This document shows positions 1 through 12,086 of a stretch of DNA of 64,000 nt, piece by piece. The notes below the pieces were generated by a model. The model saw only the letters and a list, made by a program, of their open reading frames with translations, was not told the origin of the DNA and searched no databases. Within the stretch, counting starts at the first letter, position 1. Each line of letters opens with the position of its first letter. The translations under genes and the position numbers were made by a program. The stretch spans positions 152,467,307-152,531,306 of the forward strand of contig VDFB02047230.1 of the NCBI GenBank assembly GCA_007258455.2, given 5' to 3'. This DNA is from Sequoia sempervirens. Taxonomy: Eukaryota > Streptophyta > Pinopsida > Cupressales > Cupressaceae.

Positions 1-170
1 TCCCCTACCTATCCCATTTTGGAAGGCATTATGGGACAAAGGAATGAAATTATGGATGATCATGATAGTCACATTTTTTCTTCTTATAGTGTCAAAAAAT
101 GTCGACGAGGACATTTTCACACTTATTTGGGCCCTCCTTGTGAATTTGAGCTTAATGTTGCCTTGATTTA
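1..170 (+). pseudogene. C-terminal end of a possible retroelement polyprotein
   Basis: Frame 1 is open from the window edge to a TAG at 168-170 (about 55 codons). It ends in a Cys/Arg/His-rich stretch (KKCRRGHFHTYLGPPCEFE). The composition resembles the C-terminal end of a retroelement pol or integrase, but no catalytic motif lies in the visible part and I cannot name the family. It overlaps the start of the LTR of element A, so it may be the end of a neighbouring element into which A is joined. The assignment is weak. Confidence 0.3.
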
Positions 171-1849
171 GTGTTGTAATGTGGTTGGAACATTCACATT
201 AGGATTTGGTCCCTTGTGAACTAGTGGATTTGAATGGCACCTTGCTAAAGTTTTGTGAAGTGTTGTAACTTTCTTTCACACTTTTCTAAGGTCTTATTAA
301 TTAATTACACTGAATAAACCTCTTTTTAATCTTAATCTTGCCTTATTTGAAGTGTTGTAAAGTGTTGTAACACACTTTCACACTTTTCTATGCTTTTCAT
401 TAACAATTGGGATTTATTATGCTTTAATTGGCTCTATTTTGCATCCACGACCACATTTAATACATCTTTTGGAGGATAATCCCAATACCAATCATTAGCC
501 AATCATAATTTAGGTGTTTCAGGTTTGAATGGCCTAGATTTAATGATCTGGGACTTATTCGCCACCTTGGGTGAATGAGTCCCACCTAGATCTTTTGGTC
601 CTAAACTTGGTTTCACACATTCTAGGTTAAAATTGGTCCCAAAACTTAGGCATAGTGGGACTCATTCAAAATTTTGGCAGGATTTTATCCTCCTAGATCT
701 GGTGTTGGCTTGTAGTGTTGTAATTTTGGGAATTCTTTCATAATTGAGTATAAATACAAGGTTATTTCACTCATTTTATACTAACAAGCAATCAAGTGAT
801 CCTTATAGAAAGTTTGAGTTCACAAGAGCATTCAAGGGCAGATTATCAAGCATTTTAGAGCAACATTCAAGAATTAATCATCATGTTTGTTATTGTGCTA
901 ATAATTGTGATGTAGGGTTTTTTCATTCAAGTAAGTGTTTCATTCAAGATCAACATCATTCAAGAAAGAGTCAAAGTCTACATCTATTGGAGCCATCTCG
1001 AGCATAATTGTAGCACCTTATTGCAAGGGTTTGGTGAGTTGCAACATTTTCATTTGTTCATTCATAATTCTCCATTCTTATTTGATTTTATTTCAAGTTT
1101 TAATTACCAACAAGGGGTTTAACAAAGGAAAACCCATATTCACTAACCCAACAACATTTTCCCCTCTCCCTTATGTGTGATTTGTAGGTCTAGGTTGCAA
1201 ATTTCCTAAGGAGCAAGATTGGAGAAAATTTGTCAAAAGCTCAAAGTTTTCATCAAGCCTTAGGGAACATTAGAGAAGACCTATAGGTTGAAAATATGGG
1301 TTTCAAATCCAGAAATAAATTAGGAAGGATAGAGTAGACAAAGAAGAGTAGGATCATCCTTTGAAGTTTTAAAAAAACCCAACTAGACTGATTCACCACT
1401 TCTAGTGAGTGAGTCCCAATTCTAGTCAAATTTTAGATACCCTTTTGGAAAATTCTTATTCCCGCATAATTTTCCAAAATCTGTATTGATTCACTAAGTT
1501 TGGTGAATGAGTCCCAATCAGCAATAAAATCATAATTTCCAGTGTTCTAGACCTCCATCTAGCCATTTCTAAGTTCCCATGTGCATACCTTTGTTTTTGT
1601 AGTTTTTGGTGCTATTTCATTCACTTTTCTAGGTAATTTTATAGTGCATTAGATTCAATTAGGTTTTGGCATTGCATCTTGCATTTCATTGTCTTTTCCA
1701 AGTCTAAACTTGGTGGTGAAACCCTTAATAGTTTGCATTCAGCCCCTAGAACAACCCTCTTGCAAAATCTCTTTCTTCTTTGCATTGAGATCTCAAGGGT
1801 TTGTTCTTGAGTGAAAGTTAGTGAAAATTGTCCTTTCTAGGTCCTAAAC
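100..1849 (+). repeat. 5' LTR of element A
   Basis: It matches 5,435-7,349 in order and direction. The likely start is TGTCGACGAGG after an A-rich run; the end is near TCCTAAACCC at 1,840-1,849. Repeated GTGTTGTAA motifs occur at about 168, 262, 350 and 362. Paired phrases of the type 'gggactcattcaccaccttgg' occur near 540-660 and 1,380-1,530. Confidence 0.62.
749..756 (+). promoter_or_regulatory. TATA box in 5' LTR of A
   Basis: TATAAATA lies about 650 bp into the LTR. The same position in the 3' LTR also carries a TATA-like string. This fits a U3/R boundary near 780. Confidence 0.5.
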
Positions 1850-1921
1850 CCTAAGAGAGGAAAGGAAAAAAAAATTCCACCTTTCACTTCTAGTATCTCT
1901 CCTAGTTGTGAATAATATACT

Positions 1922-3231
1922 TTGATGTTAGAGAATCTTATGTGTCTCTCTTCCCCTAGGAAAGACATGATTGAACAAGAGAATTACATCATTGATAAAC
2001 AAGATAATTCAACCATTAATCATTCCCCTTCATGTGATGAAATTCTTTTGGAAGAACCAATCCTTGAATTTCAAGAACATTTGGTTTATAGTTCTCCTAA
2101 AAACTCTCCTCCTAGGGAGGATATCATGGTGCAAGAAAATGACAACAATAGTGATGTGACTTCCTTGGATTATGGTGAAAAGATGATACTAGATTAGCCT
2201 TTATTAGAAATACATCAAACCAAGACCGTTGAGGTTATAAATGCAAAAGTGTCCATTAGATCCCCCTTAACTACTGGACCTCCTACATACCCTGTGGGAC
2301 ATCCTAATAATCCTCTAATCCTTTACCCACCTTCACACAAACCTCAAACTCAAAACAAACCTGAACTTATCCTCTACCCACCTAAGAATAATGTGTCACA
2401 GCAATCGAGTCATAATATCATCACTCATACATATAACACTAGAAACAATTTGTAACCAAGAAAATCACCTTTAACATCCCTCCCATTACCTAATCCTATC
2501 CTACCTAACCCTATCTTACCAAGTCGTCCTTGTGGAAAGGAGTATGATCTTGTAGAACAACTAAAAAATACTCCTACTAAGATATCATTGTGGGACCTTA
2601 TTCAAGCCTCCCCTCACTATCATAACATGATTCAAAGTTCTTTACAACAAGTTTCTATCCCTTCTAATGCACAACTAAATGAAATAGTATCCCTGATTCA
2701 AGCAATAAATGTTGACTTTTTTTTCCACCAAAGTGAGCTCCCTCCTTTAGAAGTAAAAAAAAATGAAGCTTTCATAATAATAGATCGATATAAAATGACA
2801 GGGATAAAGTGAACCCTTGTTGATAATGGATCCACCCTTAATGTGTGTAGTGTGACCCTTTTGGATAGGCTTGTCATGGATAAATAAAAATTCAACCTGA
2901 TTCTTTATCTATTGAGTGATTTGATAATGTAGGAAAACAATCGCTTGGTATGAATATTTTACCTATTACAATTGGAAAGGCCACATTAGAAACATTGATC
3001 CTTGTTATGCCTCATGATATTTCATATAATCTTCTTTTAGGCAGGTCATGGATTCATGAAATGAATGGGGTGCCTTCTTCTCTTCATCGTGCAATGAAAT
3101 ACATCTACAACAACAAAGTGTACACACTTAAAACTAACCTTGAACCAAATAGTTGTTTAAACATTGAGAAAAATAAGGAAAATCCTTTGAAAGCATTGAC
3201 ACCAACTACACAAGTAGAAAACATGCAATAG
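1922..3231 (+). pseudogene. Gag-tail and protease remnant of element A
   Basis: Starts about 70 bp after the LTR. The N-terminal 180 codons are acidic then Pro-rich (TGPPTYPVGHPNN) and have no recognisable Gag core. From about 2,540 the frame gives 'YDLVEQLKNTPTKISLWDLI', the segment that precedes the aspartic protease in Tat-type polyproteins. The protease core follows: VDNGSTLNV at about 2,819-2,845 (catalytic Asp kept, DNGS in place of the usual D-S/T-G) and the distal LLLGRSWIHEMNGVPSSLH at about 3,030-3,090. Several stops and at least one frame change separate the pieces. No primer binding site is seen between the LTR and this frame. Confidence 0.7.
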
Positions 3232-4215
3232 AAAGACCAAGACAAACACATTGAGGAAGTCACAAAGCTATTAGAAGATGATTGGGGTTCCTTAGATTTC
3301 ACACCAACATTCATGGGAGAATATAAGATCATAAACAAAGAATCTGGAAAGGGACAAGAAAAAGATATAATGTCAACACAAAATTTAGAACACCCTTTGA
3401 AAGCATCCACCTCAACCACTTTAGAACAAAAGACAACAAATTACACAACAAAATTTGAGGAACTTAATTATGAGCAATCACCAAATCCAAAATAAATGAA
3501 GAATATTTCTGGAAAAGGCTATGAAATGATGAAATAACTTGGTTATAGTTGAAACAGATGTGGTGCTAGAGAACAAGGTATATACATCCCTATAGAGCCT
3601 CACATGCAAGAAAATACTAGTGGTCTTGGTTATTTTCCCTCAAAAGAAAGAAACAAGCCTTCACTCAATATCAACACTATTACTAAAGATTCCTCTAAGA
3701 CAACATTAACATTAGTGCATCCTGAACTGATAGATACTAGTGGTCTTGATTGTTATCCTTTGCAAGAAATGAAACAAACAAATAAATATTTGCTTAATGT
3801 TAATGTCATCACACAAAACACTAATGATTTGAATTCCTTATATTTTGTACCCTCCTATAAAGGAGAGAACAAAATCTTGCAATCTAAAGATTCTTGCGTA
3901 AGTATGACACCTGGTACTAAGCAAGAGACATATTTGTCACAAAATAATGAAACATCCTCTACTATTGATCAAGAGAGTATCTTGTGGAGACTCCTCTAAG
4001 ATCGTTTGATATCCCTCCCTCCAAGGACATGAGATAAATTCTACTACAAGATTTCATTTTGTATATATCATAGAGTTCATGGTCATTCTACTAATGAATG
4101 TAAGGCTTTAAGTGGTAGAATTCAACATCTTAAGGAGTATGGTGCTCTTATGTTGGGGCACCTAGTTCCTCTAATCATTACTGATTTTCACTCTAGCATG
4201 TTTATCATCAATAAT
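3232..4215 (+). pseudogene. G-patch and CHHC zinc-motif remnant of element A
   Basis: Downstream of the protease, 3,500-3,610 encodes a degraded G-patch (GKGYEMMK, LGYS, REQGIYIPIEP), a glycine-rich RNA-binding motif typical of Tat/Athila pol between protease and RT. A Ser/Thr/Asn-rich linker with a repeated 'TSGLGYFPS / TSGLDCYPL' pattern follows (3,604-3,999). At about 4,056-4,110 a zinc-knuckle-like CIYHRVHGHSTNEC appears, a motif usually placed at the C-terminal end of Gag. Here it lies after the G-patch, an odd order. No RT follows, consistent with an internal deletion. Confidence 0.6.
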
Positions 4216-5434
4216 TTTGGCTCATCCTTGTCCTACACTAAGTAGGGGCAAGGGATTAGGTAGCCTTTTCCTCGTATGTCACTTTTCATTGTCTTTTTTG
4301 GCTAGTTGATCACCTTTCATGTATATATAAGAGTAATCTTGGGATGTGGATGACATGCCTTAAGTTGGATCACATGTGACATATTGAGTTATACATTTTG
4401 GGGAAACCCCTTCCCTTTCCATGATGTAGCTTATTGGAAACATGACTTGTCATAGGGCTTTCCGAATAAGCTCTCATGTCTTCTTCTACTTTAAAGCAAT
4501 TTCTCAAAGTAATGGTTTTAGAAACTGCTTTAAAGTGGGGGCATACATCAACACTCATGTTTCACTATGCGATTTTCCTTTTCTTGTGATGTGTCCTTTT
4601 CTTGACCTATTGTCATTGGATTTAATTCCCTCTGAGAGAATGATATTTCTTTGACTTGTCCTCTCTTGGATACATTATGCACAATGTTCCCTAAGAAGAG
4701 ACCTTGCATGAATTAAGAAAAATCCCTTTAAACACACCTTACACTATTTTTTATATGGCCACCTTGCATAACACACTTTGCATGCTTGTGGAGCCATCTT
4801 GTTTGTTCATGATTTCCAAGCATACGAAGATTTTCTTGCCTCATCAAGCTCAAATTTCATTGTTTATTCATGAGCTCTAAGCATAAGAAGTTTTTCTTGT
4901 CTCATGAAGCTCGAAGATCATTATTGCATGACACCTTATCAAAGTTATTAGGAGGTATAGCTTTGGTCTGGTTGTATGGGAGTCGAACGACAACATGACT
5001 TCCTTTAGCCACTCACGTTTGAGAGCACATATCGATCGTGTGACTCACCCTTTTGGATACTCACCTAGCAAACAACTTGAAGTTTCGTTGCCTCAGAGTG
5101 AGCATGAATTTTTTGACAAACAACCTAGATCTGATCCACATCATGTTGGACAAATGGTCAAAGCTTGATCCACCTTTTCTTTATTTTCCTTTTGTCTTCA
5201 TATATTTGGCATTGTATGTCTCTGTATCTTTTTTTGTTGCATATCATACACCTTGTGCATGTCCTTTCATCCTTATGTTGGTTTGATGTAGGATTTTGGA
5301 TCCCGGGGGCTTGGCCACCTCATTTTATCTTTGTCATCCTTTGTTGTATGCATTGGTACGCTTGGACCCCTCTTAAATGTCCACTTTATGTGAGTTTGAA
5401 GCAAGTAAATCCTATCACTAAAGTGGGGGCTAAA
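4216..5434 (+). other. 3' non-coding region and polypurine tract of element A
   Basis: No convincing coding sequence. 4,801-4,920 is a 61-bp unit repeated twice (GTTTGTTCATG and GTTTATTCATG start the copies). The region ends in AAAGTGGGGGCTAAA at 5,420-5,434, a purine-rich tract directly before the LTR start TGTAACAACG, as expected for plus-strand priming. Confidence 0.5.
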
Positions 5435-5527
5435 TGTAACAACGAAAATTGTATTCCCTTGGAGATGGTACAATTTCCTTTAATTTGGGAATAATTAATG
5501 ATAAATTGGACTTAACGTCACCTTGAT

Positions 5528-5833
5528 CTAGTGTTGTAATGTGTTTTACTCATTTACATTAGGTCTTGAGCCCCTTTTAAGCTAAATAAACCTAAATTTT
5601 CCTTAATTTAGTGTTGTAAAGTTTATTTATTTACACTTTCACATTAAATTTAGGAGGATTGTAAACTAAGAGGACCTAATCTAGTGTTTTAATGTGTTTT
5701 ACAAATTCACATTGGATGTAGGGCCCTTTTTAGCTAAATAGACCTAATTATTCCTTAATTTAATGTTGTAAAGTGTATATATTTACACCTTCAAATTGAA
5801 TTTTGGGTCATCTTGAATATATGACCTTTATAT
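5528..5833 (+). repeat. 153-bp tandem duplication in U3 of A
   Basis: Two diverged copies start with CTAGTGTTGTAATGTG (5,528) and CTAGTGTTTTAATGTG (5,681). Both contain a 'gctaaata.acctaa' block and end in a 'tttacac.ttca.att' block. Such U3 duplications often carry enhancer-like sites; no function is shown here. Confidence 0.6.
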
Positions 5834-6145
5834 CATAATTAATAGGCCCCTAAGACCCTATATTATGCATCCTGAGACATATTTCAACCAAAATCCTGAC
5901 AAGATCAACAAATAAACTTAAGTTCTCAACTCCCCAACACTTTCTCTCTCTAAAAGGCCCTGTGGGACCCATATGTCACCATGGACATATGTGTCCCACC
6001 CAAGTGGGACCCATATGCCATAAATGGCATATGAGTCCTATTTGGCCCCTTTTTAGGGTTTTGAGTGGGAAATCAAGGTTTTAAATTCAAATTTTATGAA
6101 TTTCATCCTTTGTGGTCTAATAAACGGTAAATTGGATGGAACACA

Positions 6146-6153
6146 TATATAAA
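6146..6153 (+). promoter_or_regulatory. TATA-like box in 3' LTR of A
   Basis: TATATAAA at the position matching the TATA box at 749-756 of the other LTR. Confidence 0.42.
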
Positions 6154-7824
6154 CAAGCTTTCAAATCATTATTTCACCTAAGCAAGATTAAGACTTCATG
6201 ATATCGAGTCAAGCACTCAAGAGTTAAGCATTCCAAGACTTTACAAGATCATCAAGAGGGCATTCAAGAGTGTTTCTAAGGCATTCAAGGGAAAATTTCT
6301 TCATCAGTTATTGTAGAAATTGAAGATCCATCATCATGTCAAGGTTATCAAGCATCAAGCATGTTGTTGAGCTAGTGTTGTGATGTTGCATTCAAGATCC
6401 AAGATTAATATTTTTTCTACACTTATGTCAAGATCTAGATCTACATCCTTCATGGCTACTTCATGTTGAGTTGCAGATTTACAAGGCATCATTCAAGGTG
6501 TCATTGTCCATGTTTCATGTTATTTATTTCATGTTTCATTTCCTCATTTCATTATCTCATCATTCAGTTTAATTAGCTAAAAGGGGTTTGACCAAGGCAA
6601 ACCCCTATTCACTAACAATCAACAAGTTTTTCTCCTCTTTACATGTGTAATTGAATATCTAGGTGTCTTGGAGCATGAAGGATCTTTGAAGATTAGGTTA
6701 TAAACTTGAAGGAAGTTGTTGGAGTTGTCTCCTTACTTGCAAGGTCACAAAAAGTCTTCTATAGGTCTGAAATTAGGGTTTTAGATTTGGAGACAAAGTG
6801 GAATAGAAAGAGAAGAGATGGAGAGAAATATAAAGTCATAATCCTCTAAAAATGTACACTGGGATTGATACACCACCTTGGGCGTATGAGTCCTAGTATA
6901 GTCAATTTTTAGGGTTTGTAGAGATTCATAACAAACACTATCATATTCCAGTTTTGGTACAGAAAACCCAGTCTGGGACTAAATCACTCAGACTGGTGTA
7001 TGAGTCCCATTCAAGATCAAAATCAGTGATTCCAACATTTAAGGTCCTCATTCAAGCCTCTATAGGTTTCCAGGTACACACTTCCAATTTTGCAATTTTC
7101 TATTCTGATTTACATGCATTTCTAGGTCATTTAGTGAAAGATTGCATTGCATTAGGTTTAAGCATTTGTACTTTCATTTCATTTTTATTTCCAAGCCCTA
7201 GCTTGGTGGTGTACCCCTCATTATCTTACTATCAGACCCTAAGACAACCCTATTGTAATATTTCTTTCTCCTTTACATATCTTAGATTGAGATCTCTAAG
7301 GTTTTCTTGAATGTGGAGTATAGAAGGTTGTTGTTTTATGTCCTAAACCATGGCGACAACAATTTTCTATCTTACAAAAGGGTTCCTTCATTATTTCAAC
7401 ATTTTTGGCACTGATATTGTACCATTTACAAATTTCCCCAAGGTTTCCTTGTGTTCTTGTGATATCTGTGTGATTGGTAGAGCCCTCTCAGATGCACGAT
7501 AGGTACTTGAATATTTTATATAAATTATGTTAAAAAAAATTTACATACATATATTAAATAAAATTGATTTTAAAATAGTTTTAACTCTTGATTGAAATCA
7601 TGTATTTGAAAATTTCTAGCAGTATGGTGATTTTCCAAACTTTGGAGATTTGGAGCATGTTGGTGATCCCATGCATTATTCATTTGAGGTACATTTAAAT
7701 AATATTTAAATTCTTGATACATTCACATTGAACTTATACATTGTAAGTTTTAGATAAATTTAAATATACATATGTATATTAAATTAAATTACATGTACTT
7801 GAACTTGCGTAGGGCTTGGGATAG

Positions 7825-7977
7825 GGCATGAGACATGGATCAAGACAACTTAGATCAAGATAGAGCATAGGATAGGGATCAAGACATCTTGGATCAAGAC
7901 AAGGATCGAGACAACTTGGATTAGGATAGGGATCGAGACAACCTAGATTAGGATAGGGATCAAGAGAGGGATCAGGG
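7825..7977 (+). repeat. Minisatellite with GGATAGGGATCGAGACAAC units
   Basis: Imperfect 20-33 bp units built on GGATCAAGACA and GATAGGGATCGAGAC, with exact 27-bp spacing between the copies at 7,923 and 7,950. One frame gives an Arg/Asp-rich repeat and another a GSRQ repeat. Confidence 0.7.
7973..7977. repeat. Left target-site duplication of element B
   Basis: CAGGG, identical to 18,423-18,427 directly beyond the other end of the element. Confidence 0.9.
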
Positions 7978-10900
7978 TGTTGATTCCCAAATCAACAGAT
8001 GCAATGAGTCCTAAAGAGTATCCACTCTCTCATATTTAGACTCAAAGTTTGATGTGGCCAATGAACAAGATTCAATCAAAGAGACTGAAATCTTCTACAC
8101 TTTTGGCTCTGTTAAACTAGGTAGGGTAATCCCAATTGTATATTAATAGATACTTGTGTGCTAAAGTACCAGATACACTATAAACAGATGGATCTCCTCT
8201 AATTTTTTGAAAGAAACAATACTCTCAACACTTGGTTGACCTCTACAGTAATACCTCATTTAAATATGAGAGATGTGATTCATTAAAATGAGCTTAACAC
8301 ACAAACAAACTCAGAATAATAAGTAATATGATTTAAATTTCTAATCAGCTGTTGAATTAGCCAACAAAATGTAACATGAATAACCCCCTTAGATAAGTGC
8401 TTCATTCATTGGAATGGAATCAACCTAAACACCCACATAATCTTATAACAATCTTCAAACTTGACATTATATGAAGCTCTGAAATGGTGCATTATAGTAT
8501 TTCAACATAATATCTTGGCCACTACTTATCAGAATCCTAGCACTTAGTTTAATACAAGTTTACAGCCTTATTCAAGCACCTACATTAATTCTTTGAATTA
8601 ATAGACAATAACATAGCCACACATCTATCTGAAACTGATGGAGACAAATACGATAACCTTGATTATATTATTCATAATCTGCAAAACCAGTACATAGGAG
8701 AGTAAAATGGTCTTGAAATTGCACTATTTAATATTATCATGCCAGTGTTGCAATCAAAATTAGATAAATATCAATAGACTCCAACCTAAAAAAAAACTCT
8801 AAAATGTTCTATATTCACATTACAATATACTATGTGATTAATTATAAAACAACCTCTCATTTGAAGATGGAGCAAGAGCAACACTTAAGGAAAAATAAAA
8901 GCCCTAAATGATTATCTCCCAAAGACACCTGGCACACTTAGCACCATAGATTTGTAACTATATTTTCTTGTTGAATAATCTTCAATCTTCTCTCACATTC
9001 ATGCCTCATGCCTAACTTTCCCTATATTAGAAAATATTCCCTTATAATGACCCTCTTCATCATGCCTTGCAACTAAAAAGAATCTTGAGTGGAAGCCTTT
9101 AGTCTTTATTCTACTATAAAAATTTCATTGGCTATAAAATCCCCATTTCACCTGTGCAATTACGTTCTTCTCACACAACAATACAAAGCCTTTTAATTCA
9201 CTTTGAACAATCTTCGTGAAATGTTTTATCACTACTTAATAAATAAAGTTTTTAACTTTATTTGTGAAGGCTTTAATTTTTCAATCGGATAATAAAATAA
9301 TTACCTCTATCCTCTTCTTTTCACCTCCCAGCAAAAGAATTTTTTTAATTTGCATTACAAAAGAATTTGATTCTTTCACTACCCATCTTTTATTTTAATT
9401 TTAATCCACCAGCAAAGGAAGTTTATGATTTTTCATTATGATGTCCTTTAATTCTTTTCAATTAGGTATACTTTACCCGAGCCTCCATCACACATCTCCC
9501 ATTAGAATTAAAAATGGAGATGAAAAATAGCGATGGGAAAAGTCCTCATTTTACTTTATAGCTTAAGCTACAAAAACCATTTACTCAGGCACTTTATTTT
9601 TTCACCCTCACGCCTTAATTCATTCTCTAGCCATTTTTACCATTCAAATTCATCAAAAGATAAATTTAAAACATATGCATCAGATGAAGACCACTTTACA
9701 AACTTTACTAGGTTGTCCTCATTGCTCATTGTGAATGGAATGAAAAAATGAGAAATAACGATGAGAAAATAAAAAATGAAGCATCACACATCTCTGATGT
9801 GAGGAAAGAAAATAGAATGAAATCAGAAATATCATGTTCTCTAGCAAAGAAAGTTTCAATTCCCCTTTTTATCAGTTGAAAAAGATTCTTTACCCGAAAT
9901 CCATCACACATTGCGGATGCAGCAAGAGAAAAAATAAGAAATTGGTGATAAGTGATGAAACATCACACATCATGGATGCAAAGTGGAAGAAGTGACATCT
10001 ATTAGCGATTGGCGATGAAACAAAAACCATCGCTCATCGCTGATTTAAACTCAACATCTCCATTGAAAGAGAGATGTGTGATGATGCAAGATTATAATTA
10101 TTTTTTATAAAGTTCAAATTTTCCTTAGACTCAATTAATGCAAACCATTGAGCATCACTGATTTGAATCAGCTCAATCATTTTTAAATGGAGATGGGTGA
10201 TGGAGTTATTTGTGTAGGCCAAAGCTGTGTTTGAGCCAATTAGAAGCAACAATTAAACTTGCTTGTCCTCTAGAACATTTGAAATTGCATTTATGTTTTC
10301 CCTAAATGCATCTTTTACAAATGCACAATATTTAAAATATTCACAATATTTTAAATATTAACATTTGCAACTTTAGAAAAATTATGAATTTTAATTACTC
10401 CTACAACCCATTTGGAGAAAATTCACTGCTAGAAAACTGGGACACCTGGAGCCAAGATATTCTGTGTGCAGCCATAATCAATTATTTAAAGAAAACCCAT
10501 TCCTCAATCTTCACCTAGCCATAAAAAATCAGGTACCTCGTTTGTAAACTGGCCATGGGACATGTTTTCCACACTAGAAATGCATTAAAATAACACATCA
10601 TATGACCTTTTCTTTTATGAAAAATGGAGTTGTAGAGGTTTTAGACCAAAAAAATAAATGGGTTGTCCTTATATTTTAAAAATTTGAAACTTTTTGGAAC
10701 ACAAATTTTGTCCATGTAGTCAAAAAAGGATTAGTTAACCCATCAAAGCACATCTAGGAGGTGTGAAACTAAAAATACATGTTACCATTTGAACTAAAAA
10801 TCTAGTGCAACAAATGGAATGGTAGAATTATTTCTAAGGTACAAAATATTAAATGCCAAAGTAGCATACTTAAGACATTTTTGCCATTTCACCCATTAGA

Positions 10901-11552
10901 AACCAACTCGAGCACACCAAGTCACCTCCTTGAAAAATTGTCAAATCATCTTCTAGGAAACTACCACTGGACACACTAAATCACTTAGGTACATTGAGCA
11001 TGTGTGCAAGAAGGATTTCCTTGAATCATCATTCATCAAAAGATATGAATGTTCAAACTTGACCACCTTGAAACATTCTAAAAATGCAGATGCAAAATCT
11101 AAACAAACTGCATATGCTTTTGACCTGGGAAAAATATAAAATCTCATCATGAGACTCTGAAAATGGACTAGGGAGCATATGAATGTAGGGAGAATGGAGA
11201 GAAACAATTCATTCATCATGAAAATCATCCAGTTGCAAAATATAAGCTCGAACGAGAGGCCACTGCATAGAACTGAGAGTTCACAAACAACTAAAAAGTG
11301 TCAAAACCTTCTAGCTTCTCTTTTCAAAACACTACCAAAACTCATCATGGGAAGCTAAAAACTGACATGTACATTCACATATATCACATGAGTGTGTCCA
11401 CAAAGGGGTTTTGCATGAAAATCAATTGACTTCAAATTGTAACCCTCCAAAGTAGGTCACTTGGGAATATTTTTTCAGGGCCACTTCTGAGTGTGCAAAG
11501 GAAAATTTTTCAATATGGGAACTTCAAATTTGAAAATTTGAAGGTACCAATA
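7978..11552 (-). repeat. 3' LTR of element B (3.58 kb)
   Basis: Matches 14,844-18,422 almost without large gaps. Plus-strand left end TGTTGATTCC. The right end reads CCAATA instead of CCAACA, so the terminal CA pair of this copy has mutated. LTRs of this size without coding content are unusual. Inner features include a cluster of GATG/CATC dyads (9,520-10,200). Confidence 0.92.
9520..10200. repeat. Cluster of short GATG/CATC dyad motifs in LTR of B
   Basis: About a dozen short motifs related to GCGATGGGTGATG and its complement CATCRCYCATC occur on both strands within 700 bp, for example near 9,530, 9,945, 10,003, 10,030, 10,062 and 10,190. The equivalent cluster is at 16,395-17,100 in the other LTR. 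This could be a protein-binding array or simple decay of a small inverted repeat. Confidence 0.5.
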
Positions 11553-12086
11553 TTGGCTCTTTCTGGGGATGTATGCCCCTATGAGAATAGCAAGAATTTA
11601 GATTGTTGGGAGAGAAAACGAGGTGCCAAAAACAATGGGTGACATAGTCTTTATTAGAACATTTTAACTTCACTTGATGGCCCCAGGCCACCAAATGAAA
11701 AAGAGCAATCAATTCTTACCTCTATCAAAAACCAATTTGTTAAAAGAGTTGATCTCTTTTAATCCATAATTTCCTCTGCCACACCATAGAAACATGAGTA
11801 ACTTCATTCTTGCAAAGGAAAGTGTCAGGCTCCCTTTCAATTTAGCTTTACTATCACATGGTAACCAAATGACATAGGTTGCATCACTGCCACTCATTCC
11901 ATTTTCTGATTATGTGGCAAGTGACAAAATGTAAGGATAGTGATCAATACCATCTAAAAACATAGCCTCATCCCATTTACCAATTCACTCACAATGATTA
12001 TGGTCAGAAAAAAATCATGCTTCAAAAATAGTGTGCAATCCTTCTGTGTCAAGCAAAGAGTGCTCACACATTTGTAACTCATCCAA
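11553..12086 (-). other. 3' internal tail of element B
   Basis: Between the end of the Gag frame and the 3' LTR on the - strand. Only short open stretches with no recognisable domain. The sequence beside the LTR (CCAGAAAGAGCCAA on the - strand) is only moderately purine-rich, so the polypurine tract is degraded. Confidence 0.4.

Larger units (their letters stand above)
100..7349 (+). mobile_element. Element A: old, pol-deleted Ty3/gypsy element
   Basis: Two diverged, long direct repeats (about 100-1,849 and 5,435-7,349) flank 3.6 kb with protease, G-patch and zinc-motif remnants on the + strand. Landmarks in the same order in both repeats include the AGTGTTGTAATGTG motif, a TATA box, a block around GGGGTTTRACMAAGG and a block around AACTTGGTGGTG. 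No reverse transcriptase, RNase H or integrase is visible, so this is a non-autonomous or internally deleted derivative of a Tat/Athila-type element. No target-site duplication is evident, and the 5' boundary is uncertain within about 40 bp. Repeat divergence is high by eye, making it the oldest nearly whole element here. Confidence 0.75.
5435..7349 (+). repeat. 3' LTR of element A
   Basis: Begins TGTAACAACG right after a purine tract and ends near TCCTAAACCA. It matches the 5' LTR along its length. A TATA-like string lies at 6,146-6,153. The U3 part holds a 153-bp tandem duplication starting at 5,528 and 5,681. Confidence 0.68.
7350..7977 (+). pseudogene. Putative three-exon reading frame of unknown function (5' part)
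   Basis: An ATG in a strong plant context (ACCATGGCG) at 7,350 opens 50 codons to a TAG at 7,500-7,502, followed at once by a splice-donor-like GTACTT. 7,620-7,688 (23 codons, QYGDFPNFGDLEHVGDP...) is bounded by TTTCTAG and GTACAT. 7,813-7,977 (55 codons) starts after TTGCGTAG. All three join in phase 0. The third exon encodes a Gly/Ser/Arg/Gln repeat whose in-frame stops are all TAG, each one C-to-T change from CAG. Element B is inserted at 7,977 and the frame resumes at 18,428. I recognise no family. It could be a host gene fragment or part of a DNA transposon. Splicing is inferred, not shown. Confidence 0.38.

Noticed and set aside
5053..5494. Overlapping hydrophobic + strand frames (77 and 109 codons)
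   Set aside because: They lie in the AT/T-rich 3' region of element A and run into its LTR; hydrophobicity is from T-rich codons.
7351..7360. TGGCGACAAC as a primer binding site after the 3' LTR of A
   Set aside because: Only the first seven bases fit a PBS, and it lies after the 3' rather than the 5' LTR. It is better read as the start of the three-exon frame (ATGGCGACA).
9140..9160. TATA-like GGCTATAAAATCC in LTR of B on the + strand
   Set aside because: Orientation is opposite to the element as fixed by PBS and Gag, and no gene follows on that strand.
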